This document shows, one piece after another, positions 39,201-54,200 of a DNA stretch of 64,000 nucleotides (position 1 is the stretch's first letter; each line of letters starts with the position of its first letter). The position numbers were made by a program, and so were the translations under genes. The notes beneath the pieces were generated by a model. It saw only the letters and a program-made list of their open reading frames with translations, was not told the origin of the DNA and did not search any database. Location of the stretch: the NCBI RefSeq assembly GCF_964340395.1, contig NC_135554.1:24815592-24879591 (forward strand), given 5' to 3'. The DNA comes from Glandiceps talaboti (taxonomy: Eukaryota; Hemichordata; Enteropneusta; Spengelidae).

Positions 39201-42200
39201 ACCTACATTACCAGTACATGCATTACAAACAAGTTACATGATTGTATGTCCGTCCATAGACCCTCCACGAGGGTCTGTGGTTTACCATATGTACTATATG
39301 TCATAAAATTCTAACCATGACAAAGGGCCGACTCGAGTAAGGAGTGTTATCGTGTCCAAAATGGATGACAACACTGGTATGTTTCTGTTTTCTTAATAGC
39401 ACATTTACATGTAGCAATCATCTCTGTTCTGTCTTTGTAAAATGAAGTACACTTTCTGGAAATGTGTAAGAATTCTACTACCAATGATATGAACACAAAT
39501 TATAATGGTCATTGTACTTCAAGTTATGCCGTGTTTTTTGTTAAGTTGATATGATATGATTTATTCAGTAATTTAGACCACCGGCCCTTAATACAAGTCA
39601 TCAATGTGAATAGACAACATATAGAAAAAGAATAATCTGCAGGCAATGTTAAGTGTTAAGTACATATACACTGTTGTACATGTACATGTACACATGTATC
39701 TGCAGATGTAAAACTGCCTCAAGAGTCCCCATGTATGTATTTTACAAGGATTCCCCACCAAAATTGTGGAACAATGTAATCTATATGCAAATTTTAACAG
39801 ATTTCCTCCTCTGTTACCAGGGTTCCCCATTAAAATTATGTACAAGGTATGAAAGTCTGTGCCAGATTTTACCTGTTAAATATTACCAGATTAAAAATTT
39901 GCCATATAGTTTTCTACATCACTGCAAACACTCATTATACATGCCAACATACAGAAAGTTAACATGCACACACATTTTGTGACCAAGTTGGCAAAAACCA
40001 CACAGTTGTAAACTCCAAGAATTTGTCCTTTTTTTTCATGGAATTTAATCCCAACATAGACCTTTCTTCTCCAATGTCTATGATCCCAACAACAAATCTG
40101 TTACTATAGTTGCACTGAGCTCACTTTCACAATGAACTAAATCATCCTCATTATTGAATTACGATTCTGATTAAAATCTGCTACTGTAGCTGGTTTCATA
40201 CAGCTCATATATCTATATTGTATCTAGTCAGCATTTATATAATAGAATTATAAGTTAGTCCCAATATTTTTATTTGTTCAGCCAAAGAAAAATATGAGTG
40301 ACCTACATTAAGGGGCCTTTGTCACTACGAGTGGAGAGACAAGTACAAGTAGTGACAACCCTTAGGTCACGAGTATTTTCCACCTGAATGAAGAAAAATA
40401 TTGGAGTATAACATAATTATACCAGTGCCAATACCGTAATATCAAAGAAAAATCAGGGAAAGTAATGGTAATTTTGAAGGTTTTGACTCATATTTCGAAC
40501 ACAGCAGAACCAGTGATGTAGAAACAGGTTGTTGTGATGACATGCATAGATGCACGTTGTCATGATGTAGAACAATCAGAGTATATATGTTCTAAATCAG
40601 AGTTAATCAGAATTAATCAGCATACTCAAGCACTTCCTAATTAGGTATGTCACAAACTTAATCATAAATTAATGATGTATTTGAACACAGGGAAGCAATG
40701 ATTGGCAGTTAGGTAATAATATTTCAAAACAAACAAATCCTCATTTTATTTTGTGTCCAGTCTTTATATTTTTGAACTTTGTTTTGTGTCATTTTTTGGT
40801 CTTTTGGTATGTCTGTCACTAAGGTATTGTTCATAAAGTTTTTGGTGTCTCTTCTAGTAATTTTAGAATGTTGTTAATGACATCTCAGTGTAATTTCTTT
40901 TATAACGTACTTCTAGATATAAAAATTCAATATCGTGGATTTAGCCATTTTAGTTTAGATTGTTGTACATCTTCAGTAGTATTTGCACTTTTTGAGAGAG
41001 ATTTTAATATTAGTGGTGTCAGTAAAAAAGGGGTCCTCTTTTTTCTTCTTTTTTACTTAGGCAAAGTTTATACATTTTTAAAATGGATAAGAATTCACTT
41101 GTATGGTTTCAGGCATCCTGACATTTACAGACGTTAGGTGTTGACCCTTGAACTCAACTCATATCGTACTGTCCTCTGATTCAGTATATTATTTTTATAT
41201 AAAATATCTTGGTTCTTTTGTACAAATGGCTTTAAAGAAATATTAAAGTGGCACTTATTTATATAGTTTATTAGATTTTTGTAAAAAAAAAATAAAAAAA
41301 ATAAAAAATAGTTGTACATGTACTTTGATAGGAAGTGGACTTCTGGTCTTCAGCAGTCCCTGGTGTACAGTGAGAAGTACTGCATCCAATGATTTATATG
41401 CATTATAAGACTTGACAGTTCTAGTACAGTTGTTTACATACCCTTTGTGTTTTATTTATCTTTAGATAATTTATTTGTTATCATCCCATGTGATGCATAT
41501 TACCCTGTAGTTAGATCTACCGGTTTATAGAGCTCTCACACTTATATTCTGTCATACAGTCTAATGGCTTCCCTGTTCCCCTTTAATTAATGTATAGTAC
41601 ATGAATGTGCCTTGCTGTTCCTTTGTTCATGAAAACCCCCTAGTCTTGGTTACCCAGCCTCCTACCATTGAGGGTGGGGTGGTGGGTGGAGCCCTCAACG
41701 GCAAGGGGCTGGGTAACCAAGACTAGAAAACCCCAAACTCATTCTCAGTTAAAATCACGAAAAAAAACTCAGGGGTCACCAGTCAAATTATTTTAGTACA
41801 TGTAGCGTGATGATGTTTAAAAACCCCATTTTTAAAATCCAAAAATTATGGCCAAATGCTGTATTAAGTCTTCGAAAAAATAACAGATTGTTGATTTCCT
41901 TGAAAAGTTCATAGTGAAGTCGTAAGATTTTTTCAGAAAAAAGAAGAAGCATGTTTTAGTATGGCATGGTTTTGATAGATTTGAACATAAACAGTGGAGA
42001 TCTCCAGTGATTTGAGTAACTGTATGATTTTCAGGCAATTCGTTGTCGTGGTACATTGAGTATTTGGTACTCGTTATAATGTACTTGGTACATGCACTCA
42101 GTGACTTTGTTTGATAGACATAAAAACGTATTGAAATTGACAACTGTGTTGTTTTTTAGCTTGTCTGCATTGAGTCTGTGACTCATCATCCCAATGTTGT

Positions 42201-45200
42201 CTGGTCGTGTCTTAGTCATATTCCATGCTGTCTTGTAAGGAGGTGAACTACCTTTATAACAATTGTTGGTTGCAGGCTATGTATAAGTACGGAGATCCGA
42301 TTTCTTTGGCATGTCTTGATACCTTCACCTACAGCAGGATCATTAATTGTATTTGTTGAGGTATATCACAACAATTATACCCTCATAAATATTGGATGAA
42401 ATTTATATTGCATCTACAAAATATAATTGACTAATTTCCTATGTGTAAGTTTACAAAAAAATAAAGCTATGAAAACGAACAAAAAGGATGAAAAATTACA
42501 ATATTTGTTGATACCGTTGTTCTTTGAGTATCATGTTATCATATGTCATGTATTGATATTTGATACTTGGCAATCAATTAGTTATTATTAGAACAACGAT
42601 TTGAGGCTTTTCGTTGTAATCTTGTATATTTATCTACGTGTGTAGGGATGCTGTATAATTTGACATTTCAGTTTGAAGATATTGGAAATGTTGGTCCTCC
42701 CTCATGGTATGTTTTAAAATGTCATTTTATCTACGCAGTCAAAAGGACTTGATAACAAGCTCAAGCATTGTAGGAAGAATTGAAGATCTTAGGGTGTATT
42801 AAATTATATACTTGTTGTACATGCGTATAGTTATTCACTGCCCCAATATGGGTATTTGTATATGAGGATCGTACAATGTGTGGTAATCTGTCTGATGTGA
42901 GTAGGGCAGAGTACATTCTCATTCGAGGTTGTACAGCTCATTTCATGTTAGCGTTCCCTGGATCTGTTCGATACAACCACGTAGAACCATTATGAAACTG
43001 CACATCACTTGCAACATTTTGTCTATGAAAATGAAATAAACTAATGTGCCACTATGCAGACATCAAATACAGAAGCAATGGAACCCACGTGTCTGCATCT
43101 AAGTTACAGTACTTTTACATGACTTATTTCATTTAGATACAATGTAGCAAGAAATACAGTTTCTTATGTTTCTGCGTGGTTGTATCAAACAGAGCCAGTG
43201 AACAGTAAAATTAAATGAGCTGTTTTCGTATAATATGCCACATAAACATTTATCCTTGGGGGAAATGTATATCAATTATTGTATGAATGATTTTCATCCA
43301 TTCTCGCAAAGCAAAGCTGATGTTTCTTCCGCGACACTATTTCTTAGACGGTGCCGTAAAAGAGGCTGTGGTTTATGACAATGTTTTCATCACATTAGGT
43401 TTCCACCAGTGTGTCTAGCATCCTGGATAGTCCGGGTTAAACAGTGACAAAACTAACACATTCTTTGTTCTAGAGGAACTTTTTTCTAAAACTCTGTTAA
43501 ACTATTTTTTCACAATTATTTCCAATCTTAATCTGAACTGTCATACTGTGTACTCCAACCTGTCTTTGGTGTCAACCACATGCACAATGACAAAGACTTT
43601 GAAATAATGTACAGATTGAGTTATTAGAATACATGTACATAAGACCAGGTTGATAACAGAATTGTCATCTTTGCCACTCCCACTGAATTTAGACTTTCTA
43701 CACAACTTTCAGTGTTTTTGTTATGGGTGTGTGGTAAGAGGTACAGTAGACTCTCTTACAGCCCTCGGAGCTTCGCTTTACTAAAATTAAAGCTAAACGA
43801 ATTATTTTGTATGTACCGTACTCGAATATCCTTGTACTGTGCGCCCTCATCGACCATGATAGAGATCATACCATTCGTTGACGTGTGACTGCGACGCTCC
43901 GTGTTATCGCAAAGCCCCGGACTTCGCGATAACACGGAGCGTCGCAGTCACACGTCAACGAACATATATCTCTATGTGGTCGATGAGGGCGCACAGTACA
44001 AGGTTGTTCGAGTACGATGGAGTACGTTATGTAGATGGTATCGGTACATACAAAATAATTTATTTAGCGTCGATTTTAGTAAAGCGAAGTTCCGAGGACT
44101 GTGAGAGAGTCTAGAGGTACAGGTATGTGTATAATCTACCCAAGTTTCAGTCCAGGGTTCTCTATCAGTATCAGTATTTTTGTTAAGGGTAGTAAGTAGA
44201 TAAAATCTACCCGAGTTCCCCAGTTCCCTTGTGGGAAGGTGGCGATCACTCAGTACAAAAGCAAACGACACAAAATGATGGAAATAGGGGTAAATAAAGC
44301 ATTTAGATGCTTTCACCACATTGGATTTTAATCAGATTGCCCAGTTCCCTACCAGTGTTTTTGTAAAACTTTACTAAAAGTTGGTAAGTATTTGGGTAGT
44401 TAAAATCTATTCCCCAGTCATTTTACCAGGGTTCCTAACAGTGTGTTTGCTAAGAGTGGTAACTTGTAAATATGTAAAATCAAACTGAGTTCTAACTTCC
44501 CCAGTCATTTTACCAGGTTTCCTTACTAGTGTTTTTGCCAAGGGTGGTAATAAAAGGTAATATACCTGAGTTTCCAAGTCACTTTACATGTACCTCGGTT
44601 GTCTGCTGACAATCATGTTATGTACAGTGTTTGGAAATGTATGTTATTTTACCCACCTGTCCCACTTTCTGTTGTCCATTATTAAACCCAGGCAGCCATA
44701 CCAGAAACACTGTATTTTTACTTTCAATTTCATTATAAAACCATGGTGTCAAACTCACTTTTTAGCTTTAATACTTACCCCTGCATTACATGTACATGTA
44801 TCATGCAAGATGTTGAAGTAATTGTATTCGCTAACATGAATCAAATAACCAAATTGACTATAAATCAATAACATATAATTAAAAATAAAAACCAGACCAT
44901 ACCCAAAAACCAAATTTGATTAATTGATTTTAATCAGCTCCCAATTCAGTTTTGATTGACAGTCAAAATTTGCATAATTAAATTATGATTTATTCACTAT
45001 AATAAGATTGTTGATATATAGAAATGATTGATGTTATTAGCAACCAAGCGTTCATTTTGGTACATGAAATGAAATGTACATATTTATATTGTACCAGTGA
45101 GAGTGCAAATATGAACTGAGGAATACATATTTATTTTATGCACTTGTACATATGGTATCGGCAAGGCAGCAGTACAGATGAAACATTTGTTTTTCATAAA

Positions 45201-48200
45201 TTTGATGTGTACAAGTGGTGGTCAAATATTTCCATAGTGCAAATTTTTGTGCTATTTCTTCTGTGAAATAAGGGAAGTTTTTAAGGGGACTGGAGACGAG
45301 GGTAAGCATAATTCTTGTTGACATGTTTATTTGTAATTTGTATGCCCAAGTACAGGTAAAGGGTGGTCATGGACACAGGTTCTCATGAAGTTGCTATATC
45401 AAAGAGAAATATGTCAGTCATTAGCTCGTTGTTTTCGGCATGATGACCTCACTGTCGTAGGTCTCTTACGATATAGCAATGTCACGAGCACCTGTGGTCG
45501 TGGCTATTATAAGTACAATGTAAGGGTCGGATGACACTTTTTATGGGGCATGACTGTGGGACGTACTCATAGAGCACCTAGGGAACTGCTATTTTATAGA
45601 GTATTACAAATTTTCTATCTCCTAATGTTGGACTACAGTAATAAGAATATACAGACAAGAAATATGAAATATGCATTTTTGAAAATAGGTTATGTTTTTC
45701 AGGTATTATTATATTCGTGAAAACATTGGCTTGATTCACATTATTAGGAAATCTACTAAATGTGATGACATTGGTTTAAAACATTACCCTTTAAAGTCCT
45801 AAACTGGAATGATATTTTTCATAATTTTTATTCTCTCCATACCCTATATTTTTAGCTTATTTATATGTGTATGATTGCCAAATGATCCAACCCAATATTA
45901 TCAATGTCATCTCATAAATGTATTTATTTATGGACATAACTCCATACCTAATTCATGTCATATACTAAACTAGAGAAGAAGATATTTCAGAAAATTTCAT
46001 TCAGAGTTTAAAATTTCTTCTCATAAATGACTATTTTGACTATGTGCTCATAAAATATTACACTAATGGAAGTCTGTCCTAATGTATGCTATTGCATACA
46101 CACATGCACTTTTAGTGTATAGAATTCCTGAAATACACAGGTATTGGCCATTAACATGATTAAAGCACTTAGTACGCTGCACTGGGCAGTGTTTTTAACT
46201 TGCTAGCAAATACCAAACTGATGGTTGATGGTGTGAAGGCATCAAAGCAAGGTAGTGTCACTAAGTGAAAATAAATTGCATATTGAGTTTGGAGGAGTAT
46301 GACTGATTGACTATGAGTGAGAAAGTGGTTGGGGGTAATACAAACCTTTTTGTGTTGTTAACATAGAGTCCATGGACATTCATTCTTGCATAGAAATCAA
46401 ACTTTGACATCCGGGTGAAAAACTCAAATTGCATTTCATTGGTAATGTTGAAAGCGACAACTGTGGACATTTGTATAAATGTACTTGTAAGAATTTAGAA
46501 GAAAGAATGAAACATTACGGTATTATTGAAATTCTCTCTTGCTCTCTGTGTGTGTGCATGTGCTTGCATGCGTGCGCACGCACATGTGTGTGTGTATGCA
46601 TGTGTGTCGGTATGTGTGTCTGTGTCAGTATGTATGTCTGTCTGTGTCAGGGTTTACATGTAGCTATGGATACCTTTCTATTGTTTGTCCATATTGAATT
46701 TTGATATTATTATTAAACATTATTTCAAATTACAATGTACATACCAGACATAACTTGATCAAACATGTAGACATACAAAATTATTTTTTTTCAATTAATT
46801 ATGTAATCAGAAATACTAATACATTATATTATGTATCTTTATTAAGTAAAAAAATGTAATAACCAAAGTTACCACAGTCAGTGTAGAAAATGCTGGCATA
46901 CCAGTCACATATGTGCGGATATAATCAAATTTGTGATGTACATGTATAGTGCTAGTGGTGTCCTTAGAAGCCATATTTAACATTAGTCTCGCAATTGTGC
47001 CAAGCTTTGTGACTACAGACTAATCTGTTGGACAGTATGGTGAGATGGTTTACATGTACATTGTATTTTTTGAGAGATTTGTTTATTTCAAGCAGGCTTT
47101 TATTATTTGGTTTGCCTTGCAGTTATAAGTTAATTTCGAATATTGTTTTATTTCAAGTTCGCATGACGCCATGTGTTATTTGATCTGTTATGTAGTTATG
47201 TATATATACAAAATATGTTTACGGATACTCAGACATGCACATAGGTACATTAGTTTTCCATCTTACAAAAAATGTATTACTACATTTTGTATTTTGAATA
47301 TTGTTGCATCTCAAGCTCACTTGTGTTCGTTGGGCTGTCATGTGGTTTTATTCATAAATTATTTACAGGATTTGTTTCTGGGAATACTTACAGCTAAAAT
47401 GATGTTAGTTTGGTGTTTCACTCATGTAACATGACATTTTTTAGACACCCTCAGAAACAGGCTTCCCACAGATCACTCAATACAAATATAAACAACATCA
47501 TCCAACCCCTACTGATACACAGACACACACACATATCATCCTTGGAACAAACAAGCTATTGAAAGTCATCACATTGCAGGCTTAGATTTTGACACATACA
47601 AGTGTATTGATTCAAAGTTACAAGTGATATGTGTGTGCACATACAGTGCCTGCTTGTTGGCAGGAGTGTGGTGTTGTTTATATTTGTAATGAGTGGTCTG
47701 TGGGAAGCCTGTTTCTTATCTATCTAAAATTGTTCTTGGGGAATATAAAATGTATATGATATGCACAGTCGTTTCGCGATCCCTCAGTGTTTTACCTGTA
47801 TCACTGTTCAACTTCAATATGATTGGGTAAAGGGTCCTGCTGTGTTTATTGTGTCTCTGTTATTGTTAGTCTAGAGTTGAAATATGTCTATCTCTGTATG
47901 TGTCAAAAATGTAATGTCCCATATAAGTGAAACGCCAAGCATACAATGATACTAGTCCATCATTTTAGCTGTAACTTGTACTAGATATGTGTTATAAAAT
48001 TAATAATATTCTTAGTAATGTTTCATTCAACTTGAAAGTGTTATTTTGTCTGTCAGCTCAAAGATGTTGGAGAGAAACGTCTATGGCCATGTACAAATCT
48101 GTATTTCTGTGACAGAAATTACACTGAATGTACATCATTTTTTATAACATGTCACTTTCTATCACAGGCATTTATTTTTGCATACGGCCACCATTAGCAT

Positions 48201-51200
48201 AGCAATTAATATGAAATATTTTTTCATTTAGACATTGTAGATGACGTCAATTAATCACATATTTTTCAATTACGTGTATTTTATACAGATACGTGTACAT
48301 ACATGTATCTGTAATGTGTGTCATCATTCAAAGTGTGGTCCCAAGTCATGATATATGTATGATGAAATACATGAATTGATTTTTTATGTATCTAGTTATT
48401 GATGTCTGTATATTCAATATGTATTCTGTACTTGTGTGTCATATTTAGTGAAAGGAATATTGACAATACATATACTTGATAGACACCTGCTCGCCAGTAT
48501 TTTATAGCCCTTGAAAAAGACTGTCTGTGCACAGTTAAAACGTCGGGATTCAAATAAAGCAGAAGTTTTTACCAGACTTGGACTTTTGTCCTTTTATTCA
48601 AACTCAAGTTATGCCATATTCAAGTCCATCTGTGTTGAAAAGTTTATCGTACCATATCACTGTAGTTGGACTGATGCTTGTTTGTACTACGAACTCATCA
48701 ATCCTATGTACATGTACATGTATTGTACAGAGAGTTTTATGTAGCAGTATTTACATATAATAGTGATATGTACCAATAAGTGACTGCAAGGCTGTCTTTT
48801 GAAGTGGTACTGTACATATTTCGGCCAAGTTCGATGAGGCAATTTGGTGAGCATACTACAGTCAGTTACTCAATGTATGCACGTCATAATCACAGGGCCT
48901 TGTGATGTCACCAGGTGTGTGTCAAGGAATCCGACATGTCGGATTTTCTCAACTAGTCTCAAGTCTTCATACATTGAATTCAAATAGGATGTCTAACTGC
49001 TACATAATGCTTAAAAATACAAGAGTCAAAAGTCTACATGAGTTGAACAAAAGAGTATCAAAATGTGGTACATATGTACACGTACCGTAGATACCTTAAT
49101 ACTATCATATCAGTCCTCCACCACTCAAACCCCACCCTCACCCCAGGCAATAGGTCTACAAATTTTGATATACGTGTATTGTACATCTGCCAGTCGAAAT
49201 GCTTATTGTTTGTCTATCCTGAGTTTCAAAATAAAATATATATTATTTTAACCTAGAGGCAACAACAAATGCCATTATGTCAAGTACGTTCTAGTACAAA
49301 TAATAATTTCTTTATTGTGCAGTACTCTTGAAATTATCTTTGTAAAAGTTCAGTCTTAGTTGAGAGTTTTGAAATCCTTTCTTCAGAGCGTGAACTCTAT
49401 AGTGAAATGTTTAATAGTCAGTTGCATTATATTGTATATTGACATTGTACATTCATATGTACAGCCTAAACATTTATGCTTTGACTTTGAGGGAGCTCTC
49501 ACAATGTCCATGAGGGTAGATACATGTACATGTATTAATAAGTTATTACCCGTAGTAAAAATGATGAATCTCTGTGTAATCAATTCATAAATACATGCAT
49601 GTACCATAAGGACTTGTTGGTCTTTCTGTACATGTATTATCTATGTGTATGCATGGGTGTATGATAATTTGGTGTCTTTTTTTCTTGCCTTTTTCCAGTC
49701 AAAGGAAAAAATGATGAGAGGATCAAGACGAGGTTGTGTACGATTGAAGGTAAGTGACATACATGTACATGTACCATGTTGTATGGTGGGGTGTGGTGTG
49801 GTGTGGTGTGGTGTGGTGTGGTGTGGTGTGGTGTGGTGTAAAACAGGACAGATGAAATACATAAATAACACCTGATAAGATGTCTGGACTTCTATGTCTC
49901 ACAAGAAACCCCAGTTCTTCTCATTTTGACTCACAAAAACAAACTTAGCTATCATTAGAGGGCACACTGAATGGGTACCTTGTATTATGTACATGCTATA
50001 TGTTGTATGTGAAGGTTTAGTCTGGGTGTACAAATGTACGACTAGGTACCTGGTAGGATGTGTAATTGTTTTTTGATGGATATTAATGCCATCGAATAGT
50101 GGCAGCAAGCATTATATGCATGGAGTTGAGTTCACAACAAGAAGTAATGTGATACTAATAGGTCTGTGCCAAAAGTAATTTTATGGCCTTTTGATCATAT
50201 TAAGAAGAATAACTTGTTAAAAATGAACTAATTATGAACAGATGTGCATATGGATAATGTTTATGCTGTGCAAATTCTCAATTGCTGGTGTCCGAGTGGT
50301 TAAACCACTTGCCTCTTACCACTGCAGTCAATGTTTGAACCCATTCAGGGTTTGATTAAAAATACCAAGCTGTAAGAAGAGTGTCGTTCAGTTTGACTCA
50401 AATGAACAACACAGGTTTTCCCCGGGTACTCTGGTTTCCTCCTGCATTAACACTGAACCCATGAGGGATGACCCTCACTGGACTTCTTGGGAGACAAGTG
50501 TTTATATACTATCTAGTATAATTTAAACATAAAAGATTATTATTATTATACCTTTAGTTTTCCAAATGTCTCATTTCTGAGCTAATAATTAATACCCGAT
50601 TCCAACAACTGTGAGGGTAACCTTGTTTGAAAGTAAAATAATAATATAAATAATAATAATATTTTGTCTTCTATGAAGACTTTGTCTTTACTAATATCGA
50701 GACAAGAGACAATCTATGAAGTATTCTCCATGATAAACCACAACTTGTACAACATTTTTTTTTGTTATTGAAAAAAAAAAAGATTTCATGGTTTGGCCAC
50801 AAGGGACACTTTTTTGTAGCCAGAAGTGAAGGCCAAACTAACGTAAACTTTATAGATAGCTGACATGAAGCTACATGTACCTCTCATTTCCATGTTTTCT
50901 TGTTGTATACTGTTTTGTTAACAACTACCAGTAATAAATATATGCCCTACCCACTACTGTAATGTAATGCTCATTTTGTTCATGGCTTCATGCATTGCCA
51001 TATATCATATGATCAGCGTCCATGACCAAATTTAAGCTTTCACTTTGCAAATCTGGATCATTCTCTTGCAATACATACAACATATTTGTGCAAAATGGCC
51101 GGAACTTCAGTAACCGAAATATTGCATATAGGAACTGGGACTTTAAATTAAATGGCCAGGGATGTAATCCCAGATTTCTGCATTAGTATTATCTTATCAA

Positions 51201-54200
51201 TAGAGCCGTGGGGGATTAACACAGAATCATTCTTTTCTTCTGGATCATCTTTTCCTATACCTGCCAGATGACTTTATTTATACCTAAATTTTTTAATCAT
51301 AATTGTGGCAATTACCAATAAATTTAGACCTGGGTCTTTCATTAAATTTTTTTTTGTAGAAGACTATCAGGTGTTGTGATGGCAATAGGAATGTGTTTTC
51401 AACTTTGAAAGTACATGTTGTATTGATCTGTATGTGTTCATTGCCATTAATGACGTATATATGTCTATACCTGCAGGGAGCTCTGATTGGCATTGATGAT
51501 GAAGACGATTCTACCTTTACCATAACTTGTGACCAGAAAACATTCCACTTTCAAGGTGAGTTTCTTTATCTTGAAAGTCTTTGTACTTAGTATTCAAGTG
51601 TTTGCAGTCGAGAATATCGCTGTCTAGATTGAGTCATTTTAAGGAGCTGAAAGTGTGCCTGCGTAGAATTGTATGATATTGAAACCGTACCAGATGTATG
51701 TGTTGTTTCACAGACATTAATAGCAGTCGTAGAAATTGACATATGAAATCTACAACTGCAAATGCGAAGGGATCACTTCTGCTGTTGTGGTTTCATAATC
51801 ATGTCTGATTTGGAAGGTAAGAAAACTGATATATTCATCAGGGAATTGATTATTCAGAGATAAAATGAATCGACTGTGTAGTTGAGTGTTGACAGTGCTT
51901 GTACTAGAATAATAGATGAACTTTAAACAGTTGAATTAGTACAAGTACTGTACTCGTATTGCTATCATTGCTAACTGTCATATTAGTGACTACTACACTG
52001 TAAGTGGAGCATTATTTTGTCAAAAATGTTAAAGTGGCCATATGGATGAGAATTGGGTATTTATTGTGGATTTTTTAATTTATAAAACAATTCTATCATG
52101 GCTTTCTACTTGAAAAATCAATGTGAAACAATATATGCCAAGTCTGTGTTTGTAACTCAATAAATTGCAAAAGATTAATGTATGTGTAAACGATAACAAA
52201 CATTTTTACATATTTTTTTAGTTTCTTGCAATGTATTGAGTTACAAACACAGACTTTGTCTATGTTGTTTCACATTGATTTTTCAATTAGAAAGCCATGA
52301 TAGAATTGTTTTATAAATTAAAAAATCCAAAATAAATAGCCACATCTCATCCATATGGCCACTTTAAAATACCAATAATTAGATATTGTACATGTTTATA
52401 TGTAAATTAGAGGTCAATTATGTCCATAATTGATCAATCAATCAGTTTATTTCAGAACAATGAGGCCACAGGCCCAAAGAGGAAACAATGTTTATAAATG
52501 TTTCAGTTCATAGGGGGAGGTTCAGATGCAAAAATCAATTTGATTGGATGTATTGTGTCATATTCTATGTTGCAACTACACAAATATGTTACAGACTGTA
52601 ACCCACAGGTGATTCAGTACCATGCATGTGTAAGGTGTATGGTATTAGAACTAGAGCACATCATTATGTCTCACAAAAAAACATTTCAAAAAAAAGAAAT
52701 GTTCCAGTAGTAGATAGTGCATCTATAACTGTAACTAGAATGTGAATTTCTTTTCAAAATCAAGCTCAATATAGATTTCCAGTGAATAGTTCGGTATAAC
52801 TGTAATTCTTGTTTTTATGCGTAAGTGTTCGTCTGACATTAGTAAGATTTGTCGAGTAAGATAATGTTCAATTTCAACTGAAAGTGGTTGCTGTGATTTT
52901 GTAGTATATCAAGGTTTGTGAATCAGAATTTTGACTTTAATAATCTGGTGCCTCAAACTACATGTGTAAGACACATTTTCTTACACAGATTTTGAAGTCA
53001 TTGTACTCTATTATCTATATATACTTGCTACTGCTACTGAAATACAAATTTTCCAAGCCAAGTGAGTCATCTGGTTATAACTATTCATGTTGTTTGGTCA
53101 GCTTGTTTCACAGGCCGTAAAATTTGAACCAAGTAGGTCTACTGATTGATAGTATCGTTTTTATAAAGGTTGCAGAATGACCTATGACTTGTGATTTTAA
53201 CGTTGAATGTGCCTTGAAAATAAATATCTTAAACCTTTGCTGTTACTTTAGACAGGAAAACCTCAACATGCATTCTCAGTTAAAAACAAGGAAAAAAAAT
53301 TCAGGGGTCAGTGTATATAATTTTGTATGTAAAGTCAAAATGATCTCAAAATCAAGCCATTTTAGAATCCAAAATGGCCACCAAATATTGTGATAACTCT
53401 ATGCGAAAATGAAAGATTGTTAATAGTTTCCTTGACAACAAGATTGTGAACCAACAAAGATCTTTTCTTATTTCAAAAGGACAAAGGAGAAGTTTTCACA
53501 TTGCAAACTTGGTTACTTGTTGCCCACGAAACCTTTCACAATGACACATAGTTATGGATTCATGATGTGACCTAATTGAAATTTAAATATATTGAATTAT
53601 ATATTCGACCAATTAGGTTCTATGTAGGGATATTCATGCTAATACTTGGTGATCAATGCTCTCTTGTTAGACTTGAGGAGAGCAAGCGAAATTCAAAAAT
53701 TGAAAATGATCCTGCTGAAATAATGTGATAACATCAGCTGGTCCTCAAGACTTCAAGTTGACTAAGTAATCGTAAATCATTGTATGTAATAAACCTCCTC
53801 CAAATACATGTATACTCTACTCCAGTTACATAACTTACTACGAAAGTTTGCACAAATGCTGATACAGTGATAGTGGTACAAATATTGCTTTATATCTTTA
53901 GCTGCAACAGTGTTTTATGAGCAAGGGCCTACCTCAATCTGATTAAAATCCAATGTGGTGAAAGTGTCTAAATGTAAATTATTTACCTCTGTTTCCATTG
54001 TTTTGTGTCATTTGTTTTTGTACCGAGTGATTGCCGCCTTCCCAAATTCCACATGGGAAGGCGGCGATCACTCCGAACAAAACATACGTCACAACACGAT
54101 GAATAGAGGTTAATAAGGACATCTAGCCGCTTTCACCACATCAGATTTTAATCAGATTGGGGCATACCTATTCTGTAATTTGATAAATGCAAATGATACA

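Larger units (their letters stand above)
43690..44595. repeat. degenerate tandem array interrupted by two insertions
   Basis: Units of roughly 100 bp carry CAGTGTTTTTGTTAAGGGTGGTAAG, TAAAATCTACC, GAGTTCCCCAGTCATTTTACC and AGGGTTCC in order, written here as separate motifs. The array is split by the elements at 43747-44113 and 44230-44339. Another unit lies at about 62340-62520. Confidence 0.65.

Noticed and set aside
50284-50360. Functional tRNA gene
   Set aside because: A-box and B-box-like motifs exist but the arms do not form a proper cloverleaf, and the sequence continues into a SINE body.
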